NCBI RefSeq assembly: GCF_014284335.1
Contig: NZ_JACOGF010000003.1
Coordinates: 532,826-596,825, forward strand
Direction: 5' to 3'
DNA: 64,000 nucleotides
From: Undibacterium hunanense
GTDB taxonomy: Bacteria; Pseudomonadota; Gammaproteobacteria; Burkholderiales; Burkholderiaceae_D
Shown here: one piece after another, positions 1 through 8,711 of the stretch
How positions within the stretch are numbered: the first letter of the stretch is position 1
Layout of the letters: each line of letters opens with the position of its first letter
Program-made: the position numbers and the translations under genes
The notes under the pieces: generated by a model
The model's database searches: none
Told to the model about the DNA's origin: nothing
Seen by the model: only the letters and a program-made list of their open reading frames with translations

Positions 1-2
1 AG

Positions 3-113
3 GAAGTCGACGCTGCAGGCCACTCAAATTCCTGGCTGAGCTGGGTTGCCGTGATCCTGGCAGTACTGGCAGTAGCAGGTTATTTCCTGAATAAATCACA
101 GATGCTGCGCTAG
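3..113 (+). CDS. C-terminal fragment of a membrane protein (5' end outside window)
   Basis: An open frame enters from the left edge and stops with TAG. Its 36 visible residues end in one hydrophobic segment (WLSWVAVILAVLAVAGYF) followed by NKSQMLR, so the protein has a C-terminal membrane anchor. The family cannot be named from this piece. A strong hairpin follows about 60 bases later and probably ends this transcript. Confidence 0.55.
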   Translation, partial: EVDAAGHSNSWLSWVAVILAVLAVAGYFLNKSQMLR

Positions 114-171
114 TCGGCTGAAATAGCCAAAGCCATGGATCTGGCGCTGAAAAAAGCGCTGAAGGTTAACG

Positions 172-207
172 AAAAAATGGGGCGATATCAATCGCCCCAT
201 TTTTTCT
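172..207. terminator. Bidirectional rho-independent terminator
   Basis: A long perfect hairpin (ATGGGGCGAT, loop ATCA, ATCGCCCCAT) has an A-run on the left and a T-run on the right. It can therefore stop both the rightward partial gene and the leftward ppa transcript. Confidence 0.88.
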
Positions 208-221
208 AAGCAGTAAGCAGA

Positions 222-758
222 TTAAGCTTCGGCTTTGTTGTAGTTTTCTACGCCAGCCATGATTTCGGCTTTAGCGTCATCCGGGCTACCCCAACCTTCA
301 ATTTTCACCCATTTGCCTGGTTCCAGATCTTTGTAATGTTCAAAGAAATGCTGGATCTGACGCAAGCGCAGATCATTCAGATCTTCTGGCTGTTGCCAGT
401 GTGTGTAGATAGGCAAAATCTTGTCTACTGGCACTGCCAGTACTTTGGCATCATCGCCGCCTTCATCCTTCATTTTCAGGACGCCGATTGCGCGGCAACG
501 CACCACCACGCCAGGGATCAGCGGGAAAGGTGTGATGACCAATACGTCTACCGGATCACCGTCACCGGCGATAGTGCGTGGAACATAACCGTAGTTGCAA
601 GGATAATGCATGGCTGTGCCCATGAAACGATCCACGAAGATCGCGCCACTTTCCTTATCAACTTCATACTTGACCGGATCACCGTTCATTGGGATTTCGA
701 TAATGACGTTGAAATCATTAGGCAGATCACGACCTGCTGGGACTTTATTCAAGCTCAT
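222..758 (-). CDS. ppa: Inorganic pyrophosphatase (family I)
   Basis: Soluble cytoplasmic enzyme that hydrolyses pyrophosphate to two phosphates and so pulls biosynthetic reactions forward. The 178-residue length is typical of bacterial family I enzymes. The signature DGDPVDVLV lies at residues 66-74 with metal-binding Asp66, Asp68 and Asp71. Glu21, Lys30 and Tyr56 match the conserved active-site positions, and an acidic cluster follows near residues 98-103. It lies downstream of hemY in the same direction but has its own -10 box (TATAAT at 812-807) next to a 20-base palindrome, so it is probably transcribed separately. The family call is secure. Confidence 0.97.
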   Translation of the reverse strand: MSLNKVPAGRDLPNDFNVIIEIPMNGDPVKYEVDKESGAIFVDRFMGTAMHYPCNYGYVPRTIAGDGDPVDVLVITPFPLIPGVVVRCRAIGVLKMKDEGGDDAKVLAVPVDKILPIYTHWQQPEDLNDLRLRQIQHFFEHYKDLEPGKWVKIEGWGSPDDAKAEIMAGVENYNKAEA

Positions 759-806
759 GTTGCACTTTCTGTATAAGTATCAATAGAAGAAATTAATCTG
801 GGTGAG

Positions 807-840
807 ATTATATCGGCTTTCGACGCACAATTGTGCGTCG
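807..840 (-). promoter_or_regulatory. ppa promoter -10 with overlapping 20-bp palindrome
   Basis: On the minus strand a perfect TATAAT reads from 812 to 807, about 50 bases before the ppa ATG. Directly upstream, 821-840 is a perfect 20-base palindrome (CGACGCACAA and its mirror) covering the place where a -35 element should be. No good -35 hexamer is visible. The palindrome could be an operator for ppa or a stem that slows read-through from hemY; it has no U-tract. Confidence 0.5.
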
Positions 841-854
841 CAGCAGGCGCATGC

Positions 855-2051
855 TTACAGCATGGTGGCAATTGCACATTGGCGATAATGGCTGGCAGCT
901 TCTTCTGCCTGGCCAAGCGCTTCATGCAACTGGGCCAGCTTCAGATTGGCTTCACGCACTGTACGCGGATCAACCGCATCCGACAGTGCCTGCTCCATAT
1001 GTCGTTGTGCCTTACCCCACAATTTTTGTCTCAGACACAGTGTACCAAGTGTCAGTGCCAGTTCGGGGTCGGTAGGATGTTGCTCTGACCATTTTTCACA
1101 ATGTTCAATTTGCGACAACAAGGCAGCCGAACCTTCTGACGCAGCGGCATCACGATAGGTACGCATCAGGCGTTCGTCCCAGTCTTCGCTCAGGGCTTTT
1201 TCAACTATGCCGCGTGCGTCATCAAACAAACCGTGGGAATTGAAGGCACTGGCAGCGACAAATGCAACAAAAGCCGATTTACGCTCTGCCTGCGGGATTT
1301 CAAACCATACCCGGCGTATCGATTCTGCATCATGCCCCTGATTGGTCAGCAAATCTTCGTACGCCAGTTCACGCAGGCGTTGCGACAGCGCTGGATGCAA
1401 GGCACGATGCTTGTCCAGGGTGCGCACCAGCTTCAAGACTTCCTGCCATTTTTGCGCTTGCTGATTGGCTTTCAATGCCCAGCGCAATACCTGGATATGG
1501 CGCACGCCACTGGAATTCAGTTCACGCACAGCTTCCAGCGCCTTGCCAGACTGATGCTGATCCACCAGCAATTCTGTCATGCTAACCAGACGCGCAACTT
1601 TAAAGTGCTGGTCAGCTTCGATACCGGAAAACCAGGAATCGCGACGTTCAAACTGGCTCATGTGATGGGCAGCACGGGCACCAATCAAGGATGCCACACT
1701 GGCATTTTCAGGCAATTCGGTAGCACGCATGGCAGCTTTTTCTGCATGGCCAAAACGCCCTTCAAACAAGGCTTTCAGGGCCTCACGCAAAGCCTTGTTG
1801 CTGTCTTTTTCTCGCTTGCTCTGGCGATACAGGGCAACCTTGCGCGGCAACTTGCGGGTAGTGACAATGGCCCGTATCACCAGGTACAAAAGCACAAACA
1901 GCACCAGCACCAGGAACAGGAAAAAATTCAATGACAGGTCTATCCGGTAAGGCGGATAAAACAAAACCACATTACCGGGGTTATAACGCGCACCGACAGC
2001 AAGACCTACGGCAAGCGCAAACAGAATCAGAAGCCGGATAAAAATTCGCAT
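855..2051 (-). CDS. hemY: HemY, TPR-containing haem biosynthesis protein
   Basis: Inner-membrane protein of the hemCDXY operon, required for normal haem or porphyrin metabolism in proteobacteria; its exact biochemical role is unsettled. The 398-residue product starts with two hydrophobic segments (about residues 3-20 and 39-62). A helical, Ala/Leu-rich body follows, ending in TPR-like repeats (for example near LALTLGTLCLRQKLWGKA). This matches the HemY N-terminal plus TPR layout and usual length. It starts four bases after the hemX stop, so the two are co-transcribed. It should not be confused with Gram-positive HemY (protoporphyrinogen oxidase). Confidence 0.9.
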   Translation of the reverse strand: MRIFIRLLILFALAVGLAVGARYNPGNVVLFYPPYRIDLSLNFFLFLVLVLFVLLYLVIRAIVTTRKLPRKVALYRQSKREKDSNKALREALKALFEGRFGHAEKAAMRATELPENASVASLIGARAAHHMSQFERRDSWFSGIEADQHFKVARLVSMTELLVDQHQSGKALEAVRELNSSGVRHIQVLRWALKANQQAQKWQEVLKLVRTLDKHRALHPALSQRLRELAYEDLLTNQGHDAESIRRVWFEIPQAERKSAFVAFVAASAFNSHGLFDDARGIVEKALSEDWDERLMRTYRDAAASEGSAALLSQIEHCEKWSEQHPTDPELALTLGTLCLRQKLWGKAQRHMEQALSDAVDPRTVREANLKLAQLHEALGQAEEAASHYRQCAIATML

Positions 2052-2055
2052 ACTG

Positions 2056-3228
2056 TTAAGGCTTCACTTTATAGTTACGTACTGCATTCAGGCTCTCGGC
2101 CAGCGTCGGCATTTCTATCGACAGATTGCTGCCCTGCACCTGGCGCAACAAGGCCTGTACGGTCTGGGTCTGCTTGGCACGGGTATCGAAATATTTGGCG
2201 ATGGCATCCTGGGCGGCAATCATGTCGCTCCTGAAAATACTTTCATTGCGCGACAACAGTGCCAGCCGCGCATTGAGCAATCTCAATTTCAGGTTTTCAC
2301 GGGCAAAATACGATTGTGTCGGGGTCAGCAACAAGACATCAGGTGTTTCCACATTCCGCACGCGTATCAGTTGTCGTACCTCATTCCACATCTCGCTGGA
2401 AAAACTTTGCCAGGCATCCTGCAGGCGCATGGTCCAGGTATTCTCTACGATCTCTTCTACCGGTTGCTTCGCTGCTTTTGTACCTGGCAGCGATTTCGGC
2501 AACGATTTGGGCAAAACCCGCAAAGGCGCTTTCGGTGGCGTTGCAGAAACCACGGACTTTTCGTCTGCCCATAAAGGGATATGGTCTATCTGTGTAATCA
2601 CGCTATCCAAACGCAGGGCCACGCCGGGCAAATCCAGCGCCGGCAGGGATTTCAGTCTTTCGATGTCTTTCGCAATCGCACGACGGATGGAGATGAATTG
2701 CGGTTTTTCTGATTTGGCCAGACGAGCATCGGCATTTTGCAAGGCGATCAGTGCGCCCTGTACATTGCCGGCCAGTTGTAATTGCTGGCTGGCGGTCGCC
2801 AATACCTGTTCGATTTCAGCCAGTGCCCAGTCATCGCGGTTCCTGGACAGGTCCTGATACAGCTGTTCCAGCGCCAGTTGCTGGCTTTGCGCCTCGGATT
2901 GCTTGCCTTCCAGCAGAATCACCTTGGATTGAATTTCCTTGGCGGTGTCCTGCACATTGCGCGCCAGCACCTTGGTTTCACTGCTATTGGTATCGGCACT
3001 CAGCAGGCGACGGGCGACTTCTTCCCGCAGACTGGTGATCTGGTTTTGCGATGACCACCAGTTAACCGCCAGCAGCACCGCCAAAACACCGGAAGCCAGG
3101 TAGGCCGGGCTACCCCAGGCCGTGGATCTGGTGTTTTCCTGTGGCGCAGGAATGATCGTCTGGCGAGCAGCTGGCTCGACAGGATTTGCCGTCAGTGCGG
3201 CTTCAGAATTTGGTTGCTGTTCACTCAT
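2056..3228 (-). CDS. hemX: HemX, membrane-anchored uroporphyrin operon protein
   Basis: A 390-residue HemX-family protein encoded between hemD and hemY. A Gln/Ala/Pro-rich cytoplasmic N-terminus is followed by one membrane segment at about residues 42-58 and a long coiled-coil region (residues about 60-150, rich in EVARRLL and QSQQLALEQL type heptads). The helical C-terminus has the family's LRLLNARLALLSRNE region. Older annotations call it uroporphyrinogen-III C-methyltransferase, but no SAM-binding methylase motifs are visible. Its start overlaps the hemD stop by four bases (ATGA), showing translational coupling. Confidence 0.9.
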   Translation of the reverse strand: MSEQQPNSEAALTANPVEPAARQTIIPAPQENTRSTAWGSPAYLASGVLAVLLAVNWWSSQNQITSLREEVARRLLSADTNSSETKVLARNVQDTAKEIQSKVILLEGKQSEAQSQQLALEQLYQDLSRNRDDWALAEIEQVLATASQQLQLAGNVQGALIALQNADARLAKSEKPQFISIRRAIAKDIERLKSLPALDLPGVALRLDSVITQIDHIPLWADEKSVVSATPPKAPLRVLPKSLPKSLPGTKAAKQPVEEIVENTWTMRLQDAWQSFSSEMWNEVRQLIRVRNVETPDVLLLTPTQSYFARENLKLRLLNARLALLSRNESIFRSDMIAAQDAIAKYFDTRAKQTQTVQALLRQVQGSNLSIEMPTLAESLNAVRNYKVKP

Positions 3229-4022
3229 AGCCGAGATTGTAACGCGACAAGCAGTTGTTCGTCGCCAGAAGCTGTTAAGGTAATAGATTGAAATCCCAGG
3301 GATTTCGCGGTTTCTTCAATACGGCTGTGCGGCACCAGCAATTGTTGCCGTTGCATTTTTGCCACGCCATCAGGCAAACCCAGTATATCAACATCATGCA
3401 TCAGATTGCGCAATGCTTCAGAACTGGTGACAACCCACTGGTTTTCCTGCTCCAGTAAAAGCCGTAATTGCTGTGCCCTGCCCGCATCCAGTTGTGGTGC
3501 CACGCGCCTGTAAGCAGCCAGTTGTGTGACTTCGATACCGCGTGCGCGCAATGCATCGGCCAGTAATTCACGTCCGCTTTCGCCACGGACGATCAAGACT
3601 TTCTTGTCTTGCAGGGCGTTGCAGTCAAGTTCATCGAGCAAGGTTTCAGAATCGGTCTTCAGTCGATTGCGGGGCCGGATAATGGTCGCGGTCTGGTCAT
3701 TCAAACCATATTCTGCCAGACGCAGGCGACTACCCTCGCCCATCACGGCAATCGGAATGTCTTTTGGATACTGGCTGATATGCCGAAAGAAGGCATCAAT
3801 CGCATTCGGGCTGACAAAGGCCAGCAAGGCATAATCCTGCAAATGGGCGATTTCGGCGATCAAATGGCTTTCATCCGGCAAGGGCTGAATTTCCAGCAAG
3901 GGAAACAAGACACAGTCCCGCCCCATGGCCTGCAAGTGGCGCGCAAAGTCTTCTGCCTGAGCGGCAGGCCGGGTGATGATCACCGTCGCCCTGCCGTCGC
4001 CACTGCGATCAATGTGCTTCAT
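3225..4022 (-). CDS. hemD: Uroporphyrinogen-III synthase
   Basis: Cyclises hydroxymethylbilane to uroporphyrinogen III with inversion of ring D, the step after HemC. The 265-residue length fits the family. The fold's two repeated Rossmann-like halves are recognisable: TVIITRPAAQAEDFARHL near the N-terminus and VLIVRGESGRELLADALRARG in the middle, then WVVTSSEALRNL. Sequence conservation in HemD is low, so the call rests on these motifs plus position between hemC and hemX. hemC ends 21 bases upstream. Confidence 0.93.
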   Translation of the reverse strand: MKHIDRSGDGRATVIITRPAAQAEDFARHLQAMGRDCVLFPLLEIQPLPDESHLIAEIAHLQDYALLAFVSPNAIDAFFRHISQYPKDIPIAVMGEGSRLRLAEYGLNDQTATIIRPRNRLKTDSETLLDELDCNALQDKKVLIVRGESGRELLADALRARGIEVTQLAAYRRVAPQLDAGRAQQLRLLLEQENQWVVTSSEALRNLMHDVDILGLPDGVAKMQRQQLLVPHSRIEETAKSLGFQSITLTASGDEQLLVALQSRL

Positions 4023-4043
4023 ATCGCCTTTGTGCAGAAATGA

Positions 4044-5003
4044 TTATTCCGTGATCTGGGCTTTGCATACCGCCAGAATGCCTTCGGCATCCTGCGCCGA
4101 CAAGGCCCTTGCCAGTTCTTGCCCCAGACTCAGTGCCTGGTCTGCGTCACCCGACGCTTCTGCGCGTGCAATACGGCTGCCATCGGGCGTTGCAACCATG
4201 CCGCGAATGAACATTTTGCCCTGGCTGACTGTCGCAAACGCCGCCAGCGGGATTTGACAACTACCGCCAAATGCCTTGGATACCGTACGTTCTGCAGTCA
4301 CCGCCTGGTCAGTTTCAGTATGGTTCAAAGCAGCCAGCATGGCTTGCAGCTCTGGACGGTTGTCCGGTATCTCTATCGCCATTGCACCCTGGCCTGCGGC
4401 TGGCAGACTCTGTTCTGGATCCAGGCAGGCACGTATTCTTTCTGGCAAGCCCAGACGTTTGAGACCGGCTGCGGCCAGGATAATGGCAGCGTATTCGCCA
4501 CTATCAAGCTTGCGCAGACGGGTGTCCAGGTTGCCACGCAAGGGACGGATGACCAGATGCGGAAAACGTGCCGCAATCAGTGCCTGGCGTCGCAGGCTGC
4601 TGGTACCAACCACCGCGCCGGCAGGCAGGCTGTCGAGACCGGCATAATCATTCGAGACGAATGCATCCCTTGGGTCTTCGCGCTCCAGTATCGCAGCCAG
4701 GGCAAAGCCCTCCGGCAAATCCATGGGTACATCTTTGAGCGAATGCACGGCCAGGTCAGCACGGCCTTCGGCCATGGCGACTTCCAGTTCTTTCACAAAC
4801 AAGCCTTTGCCGCCGACTTTTGACAGCGCCCTGTCCAGAATCTGGTCGCCGCGTGTGGTCATTCCCAGTATTTCTACCTGCCAGTCAGGGTACAGGGCGA
4901 TCAGGCGATCGCGTACATGTTCAGCCTGCCACATCGCCAGACGGCTCTCACGTGAGGCAATAATCAATTTTTTAGCGCTAAGGTTGGTCACTGAGCTGGT
5001 CAT
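4044..5003 (-). CDS. hemC: Hydroxymethylbilane synthase (porphobilinogen deaminase)
   Basis: Polymerises four porphobilinogen units to hydroxymethylbilane in the cytoplasm. The cofactor-attachment Cys is in [10 protein letters not shown], and the [14 protein letters not shown] and GTSSLRRQA segments are intact. The start is ambiguous: a 12-base unit (encoding M/T/S/S) is repeated, so the frame opens with TTG at 5015, ATG at 5003 and GTG at 4991. The ATG at 5003 is preferred, giving 319 residues; no clear ribosome-binding site decides it. This is the first gene of hemCDXY on the minus strand. Confidence 0.95.
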   Translation of the reverse strand: MTSSVTNLSAKKLIIASRESRLAMWQAEHVRDRLIALYPDWQVEILGMTTRGDQILDRALSKVGGKGLFVKELEVAMAEGRADLAVHSLKDVPMDLPEGFALAAILEREDPRDAFVSNDYAGLDSLPAGAVVGTSSLRRQALIAARFPHLVIRPLRGNLDTRLRKLDSGEYAAIILAAAGLKRLGLPERIRACLDPEQSLPAAGQGAMAIEIPDNRPELQAMLAALNHTETDQAVTAERTVSKAFGGSCQIPLAAFATVSQGKMFIRGMVATPDGSRIARAEASGDADQALSLGQELARALSAQDAEGILAVCKAQITE

Positions 5004-5015
5004 TGAGCTGGTCAA

Positions 5016-5366
5016 AATAAGGCTACTTTCAACTGTGTAAAAATGAACCGCGATTTTATCATTTTGGGAAATGACTTTATAAGTAATTCAGATGACAACA
5101 TGATAGTTTTAAGTAAATTAAAGCAAAATTTGGCATATATTTGGCATGCATCAAGCACGGAAAGCGGATGAATCTGGTCAAACTTGACACATCCAGCCTG
5201 AAAACGGCATCATAGCCACAAAACACGCCTATATACGCCTTGATATACGTCATGCCGCTCATGATACAGCGGCATTTTTTACGCATTAACGTATACTTGG
5301 TCCCTGCGCATTTTCACGGCATTATTTCATCGCATTACTTCACAGCACCAACCAACTGGATTTAGC
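5016..5366. other. Intergenic region between divergent hemC and trpS
   Basis: About 350 bases with no credible protein gene. It must hold the hemC promoter (leftward) and the trpS promoter (rightward). A perfect TTGACA is at 5184-5189 on the plus strand, with CATCAT 18 bases later, and a terminator-like hairpin follows at 5252-5280. A 15-codon frame opening at ATG 5168 (MNLVKLDTSSLKTAS) has no Trp codons. Confidence 0.55.
5252..5280 (+). terminator. Terminator-like hairpin upstream of trpS
   Basis: The stem ATGCCGCT / AGCGGCAT with an eight-base loop runs into six T residues on the plus strand. It sits about 87 bases before the trpS start with no protein gene in front of it. It could end a short RNA that starts near 5220, attenuate trpS, or be left from a lost gene. 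Confidence 0.6.
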
Positions 5367-6386
5367 ATGCTCCCTGGTACCGAAAACAAAAAACACCTGA
5401 TCTTGACTGGCGATCGCCCTACCGGCCCCCTGCACCTTGGCCATTTTGTAGGCAGTCTGCGTAACCGCGTCAAATTCCAGCATCAGTATGAACAATACAT
5501 CATGCTGGCCGATGCCCAGGCATTGACCGACAATATGGAAAACCCGGCCAAAGTCCATGACAATGTCATGGAAGTGGCGCTTGATTATCTGGCCGTTGGC
5601 ATAGACCCTGCCAAGTCAACGATACTGATACAGTCACAAATTCCTGAACTGACAGAATTGACTTTCTATTACCTGAACCTGGTCACTGTGGCACGTCTGG
5701 AACGCAATCCAACCATCAAGCAAGAGATCGTCTTGCGCAATTTTGAGCGGGACATCCCGGCTGGTTTTCTGACTTATCCGGTCAGCCAGGCTGCCGATAT
5801 CAGTGCCTTCAAGGCCAGCCTGGTGCCGGTCGGTGAAGACCAGATACCGATGATAGAACAGACCAATGAAATCGTGCGTCGCTTCAATCGCCTGGCAAAT
5901 AAAGACATACTGGTGGAATGCCAGGCGCTGGTGCCTGAAATTGGCCGCCTGCCAGGTGTTGATGGCAAGGCCAAGATGAGCAAGTCACTGGGCAATGTCA
6001 TCAACCTGGGTTTCACACCTGCCGAAATCAAGGCAGCGGTACGCAATGTCTACACTGACCCGCTGCATCTGCGTGTGGCTGACCCTGGCCATCTGGAAGG
6101 CAATGTCGCCTTTATCTACCTTGATGCTTTCGATGAAGACAAAGCCGGTCTGCAAGAAATGAAAGACCATTACGTACGCGGCGGCCTGGGTGACAGCATC
6201 GTCAAGGCACGTCTGGAAGGTATCTTGCAGGATTTGCTGAAACCAATACGCGAACGCCGTGAAGAATTTGCCAAAGACCGTGGCCAGGTTTTGCAAATAC
6301 TGAAAGACGGTACACGCAAGGCACGCGAAATCGCTGCGCAAACGACCGATGAAGTCAGGGCAGCCATCGGCCTGAAACACTTCTGA
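5367..6386 (+). CDS. trpS: Tryptophanyl-tRNA synthetase
   Basis: Class I aminoacyl-tRNA synthetase that charges tRNA-Trp. The HIGH-type motif is [10 protein letters not shown] (residues 19-28), and KMSKS (203-207) sits in [10 protein letters not shown]. The 339-residue length is normal for the bacterial dimeric enzyme. The sequence after KMSKS ([13 protein letters not shown]) resembles the TrpS tail. The start is an ATG following TTTAGC, without a strong ribosome-binding site. A hairpin ending in a T-run lies upstream, and a tRNA-like 3' fragment directly follows the stop codon. Confidence 0.96.
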   Translation: MLPGTENKKHLILTGDRPTGPLHLGHFVGSLRNRVKFQHQYEQYIMLADAQALTDNMENPAKVHDNVMEVALDYLAVGIDPAKSTILIQSQIPELTELTFYYLNLVTVARLERNPTIKQEIVLRNFERDIPAGFLTYPVSQAADISAFKASLVPVGEDQIPMIEQTNEIVRRFNRLANKDILVECQALVPEIGRLPGVDGKAKMSKSLGNVINLGFTPAEIKAAVRNVYTDPLHLRVADPGHLEGNVAFIYLDAFDEDKAGLQEMKDHYVRGGLGDSIVKARLEGILQDLLKPIRERREEFAKDRGQVLQILKDGTRKAREIAAQTTDEVRAAIGLKHF

Positions 6387-6414
6387 TCTACGGGGGATTC
6401 GAACCCCCGGTTCT
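6387..6414 (-). repeat. tRNA 3' fragment (T-arm plus acceptor end)
   Basis: On the minus strand this reads as a T-arm: CCGGGGGTTCGAATCCCCCG followed by TAGA. That is a six-pair stem with the universal TTCGAAT loop, as in a real tRNA. Upstream of it on that strand no anticodon or D arm can be folded, so only the 3' part is present. Such pieces are typical of recombination scars left by elements that integrate into tRNA genes. The stem may also act as a weak terminator for trpS. Confidence 0.6.
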
Positions 6415-6439
6415 ATTTGTTATCTTGGGTGAAAACTTT

Positions 6440-7666
6440 ATGAGCGTAGCTGATTTCCATCTGTCACTCAGTTCCGCTCGTGCCCTGCATCTGGCCGCAC
6501 AGGGCCTGTTGAATCCTGCGCCACGCAAGGCTGGCAAACAGGATGTGCTTACCTGCATACGCAATATGTCGGCGTTACAGATTGACACTATCAGCGTGGT
6601 TGCGCGCAGCCCCTATCTGGTGCTGTGGAGCCGCCTGGGCAATTATCCGCATGCGTGGCTGCATGAATTACTGGAAGAAGGCCATCTGTTCGAATACTGG
6701 TCGCATGAAGCCTGCTTCTTGCCGATAGAAGACTACGGCCTGTACCGGCATCAGATGGTGTCACCACAGGGTCTGGGCTGGAAATACAATCACAAATGGC
6801 TGAAAGAAAATGCTGCGCAGGTGGAAACCGTCCGTCAGCATATCCATGCAAATGGTGCCAGCCGCTCGGCAGACTTTGAACGTACCGATGGTAAAAGCGG
6901 GGGCTGGTGGGAATGGAAACCGGAAAAACGCTCGCTTGAAGTCTTGTTCACCACCGGTGAAGTAATGGTCGCCAAACGTCATAATTTCCAGCGCATTTAT
7001 GACCTGCGTGAACGCGTGCACCCCAAATGGAATGACAAAAAGCATCTGAAACCCGTCCTGCATTGCGAACGCACCCAGATCTTGCAATCAGTCCGCGCCC
7101 TGGGCATCTGCAAGGCAAACTGGATCAGCGATTATTTCCGCATGGGCAAACCCGATATCAGCAACCAGCCAGCACAACTGGTCAAAGAAGGCTTGCTGAT
7201 ACCTGCCACGGTGGATCAGCACGATACGCTGTTTTATGTACATCCGGATCGCCTGAATTTGCTGAAACAGGCAAGTGAAAATAAACTGAAAGCCACGGCA
7301 ACCCGCATCCTGTCGCCTTTCGACCCAATAGTCTGGGATAGAAAACGCGCCATAGACCTGTTTGATTTTGATTACAAGCTTGAATGCTATACGCCAGCGC
7401 CGAAACGGCGCTATGGCTATTTCACCCTGCCCATCTTGCGCAAGGGTACCCTGATAGGACGCATGGACGCCAAGGCTCACCGCAAGGAAGGTATACTGGA
7501 AGTCAAGGCCCTGCATCTGGAGCCGGGGGTGCGTGTTTCGCAGAGCCTGGCAAACGACCTGGCAAAAACCTTGCGCGAATTCGCCCTCTGGCATGAATGC
7601 AATGATATCCAGCTGACATGGAGTAATTCGCCAGAGTTGACTCCCTTACTACAGGGCTTGATTTAA
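6440..7666 (+). CDS. YcaQ/AlkX-like winged-helix DNA glycosylase family protein
   Basis: Belongs to the HTH_42 (former DUF1006) family, whose studied members excise alkylated bases and unhook DNA crosslinks. Recognisable segments are MSALQIDTISVVARSPYLVLWSR in two parts (the QxD catalytic-type motif is QID), LFEYWSHEACFLP, and a C-terminal AKTLREFALWHECNDI. It is about 408 residues long, usual for the family. The frame is open back to TTG at 6425, but the ATG at 6440 with GGGTGA about eight bases ahead is a better start. The next gene's ATG abuts its stop codon. The exact substrate is not known. Confidence 0.85.
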   Translation: MSVADFHLSLSSARALHLAAQGLLNPAPRKAGKQDVLTCIRNMSALQIDTISVVARSPYLVLWSRLGNYPHAWLHELLEEGHLFEYWSHEACFLPIEDYGLYRHQMVSPQGLGWKYNHKWLKENAAQVETVRQHIHANGASRSADFERTDGKSGGWWEWKPEKRSLEVLFTTGEVMVAKRHNFQRIYDLRERVHPKWNDKKHLKPVLHCERTQILQSVRALGICKANWISDYFRMGKPDISNQPAQLVKEGLLIPATVDQHDTLFYVHPDRLNLLKQASENKLKATATRILSPFDPIVWDRKRAIDLFDFDYKLECYTPAPKRRYGYFTLPILRKGTLIGRMDAKAHRKEGILEVKALHLEPGVRVSQSLANDLAKTLREFALWHECNDIQLTWSNSPELTPLLQGLI

Positions 7667-8569
7667 ATGTATACACGATTCGCATTATTAATCGGCCTGC
7701 TGTTGGCCAGCAGCATGGCAACGGCCCTGGATGAACCAGAGAAAGTCAGCTTCCCCAGCCTGGATCAGCAAAATGGACAGACAGTCCAACTGGATGCCCT
7801 GTGGTTTCGTGCCAGCAGCAATGTTGCCACTACTGTCACTACGGCCACTACTGCCACCGTCATCGCCCTGCATGGTTGCGGTGGCCTGTACAGCACCCGC
7901 AAGGGGCACGAACAGGAACTGAATGCCAGGCACAACAATATGGCCAGGTTATTGCAGGAAAATGGCTACAACGTGCTGATGCCGGACAGTTTTCGTCCAC
8001 GTGGCGTGAACAGCATCTGTAGCAGCACCTACAAAAGCCGTGACATCAGCACCAATAACCGTCGCCTGGATGTGCAGGCTGCCTTGCAATGGCTGGGCAG
8101 GCAAACTACCGTTGATACAAAAAACATTGCCCTTCTGGGCTGGTCAAACGGTGGTTCTACCACCCTGAATGCCCTGAATACAGCCAACAAGGCAGCAGGC
8201 AAGGATGATATTTACCCCAGGGCGGCAGTGGCTTTTTATCCTGGTTGCCAGGGCTACCTGAAAGCACGTCCCGCTTATCGCCTGGCATCCCCCTTGTTGA
8301 TACTGATCGGTGCCGAAGATGACTGGACACCTGCCGCTCCCTGCGTGAGTTTTGAAAAAATGCTCGCACCCTCACCTGTCAAGGTGCGTGTCTTTGCCGA
8401 CAGTTATCATGATTTTGATGCCCCCGACCTGCCGCTACGCAAACGCATGGATGTGCCGAATGGCGTGCATCCGGGACAGGGAGTGACGACAGGCAGCAAT
8501 CCTGAAGCCAAAGAACTTGCCTACAAGGAAATGCTGCTGTTTCTTAAACAGCAGTTGAATGCAAAGTAA
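7667..8569 (+). CDS. Secreted dienelactone hydrolase-like alpha/beta hydrolase
   Basis: A 300-residue protein with a clear signal peptide (FALLIGLLLASSMATA, cleavage near residue 21), so exported to the periplasm or beyond. The alpha/beta-hydrolase features are in order: oxyanion-type VIALHGCGG, nucleophile elbow GWSNGGS, acid-loop region IGAEDDWTP, and catalytic His in YHDFDAPD. This fits the dienelactone hydrolase/prolyl oligopeptidase clan. The substrate is unknown. It begins exactly at the stop of the YcaQ-like gene, so the two are translated from one message. Confidence 0.82.
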   Translation: MYTRFALLIGLLLASSMATALDEPEKVSFPSLDQQNGQTVQLDALWFRASSNVATTVTTATTATVIALHGCGGLYSTRKGHEQELNARHNNMARLLQENGYNVLMPDSFRPRGVNSICSSTYKSRDISTNNRRLDVQAALQWLGRQTTVDTKNIALLGWSNGGSTTLNALNTANKAAGKDDIYPRAAVAFYPGCQGYLKARPAYRLASPLLILIGAEDDWTPAAPCVSFEKMLAPSPVKVRVFADSYHDFDAPDLPLRKRMDVPNGVHPGQGVTTGSNPEAKELAYKEMLLFLKQQLNAK

Positions 8570-8637
8570 ATGCGCAACGCGTACACAATGCGTACGCAAG
8601 CAGTGCCTGGCAATTGCTGAATAATTCATCAAATCCC

Positions 8638-8679
8638 TTGTTTGAAATCAAAGCCGGTGCAACAATCAGAAAGCATACT
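8638..8679 (+). promoter_or_regulatory. FNR-type box and -10 of the usp promoter
   Basis: TTGTTTGAAATCAA (8638-8651) matches the FNR/Anr consensus TTGAT-N4-ATCAA at nine of ten positions. A CATACT hexamer at 8674-8679 puts the box centre at -41.5, the class II activator position. It lies 61 bases before the usp ATG, so low-oxygen activation is likely. Confidence 0.68.
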
Positions 8680-8711
8680 GGCTTCAGGTTCAACGATGAA
8701 AGGCAAGGGAT

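Noticed and set aside
5168..5215. Leader peptide for classic trp-type attenuation of trpS
   Set aside because: The only small frame with a fair start (MNLVKLDTSSLKTAS) has no Trp codons, so ribosome stalling at Trp is not supported.
5077..5286. 69-residue minus-strand open frame between hemC and trpS
   Set aside because: Odd composition, no ribosome-binding site, and it runs through the terminator-like hairpin. More likely non-coding.
6387..6414. Complete tRNA gene after trpS
   Set aside because: Only T-arm and acceptor 3' end are present; no D-arm or anticodon arm can be folded in the neighbouring bases.
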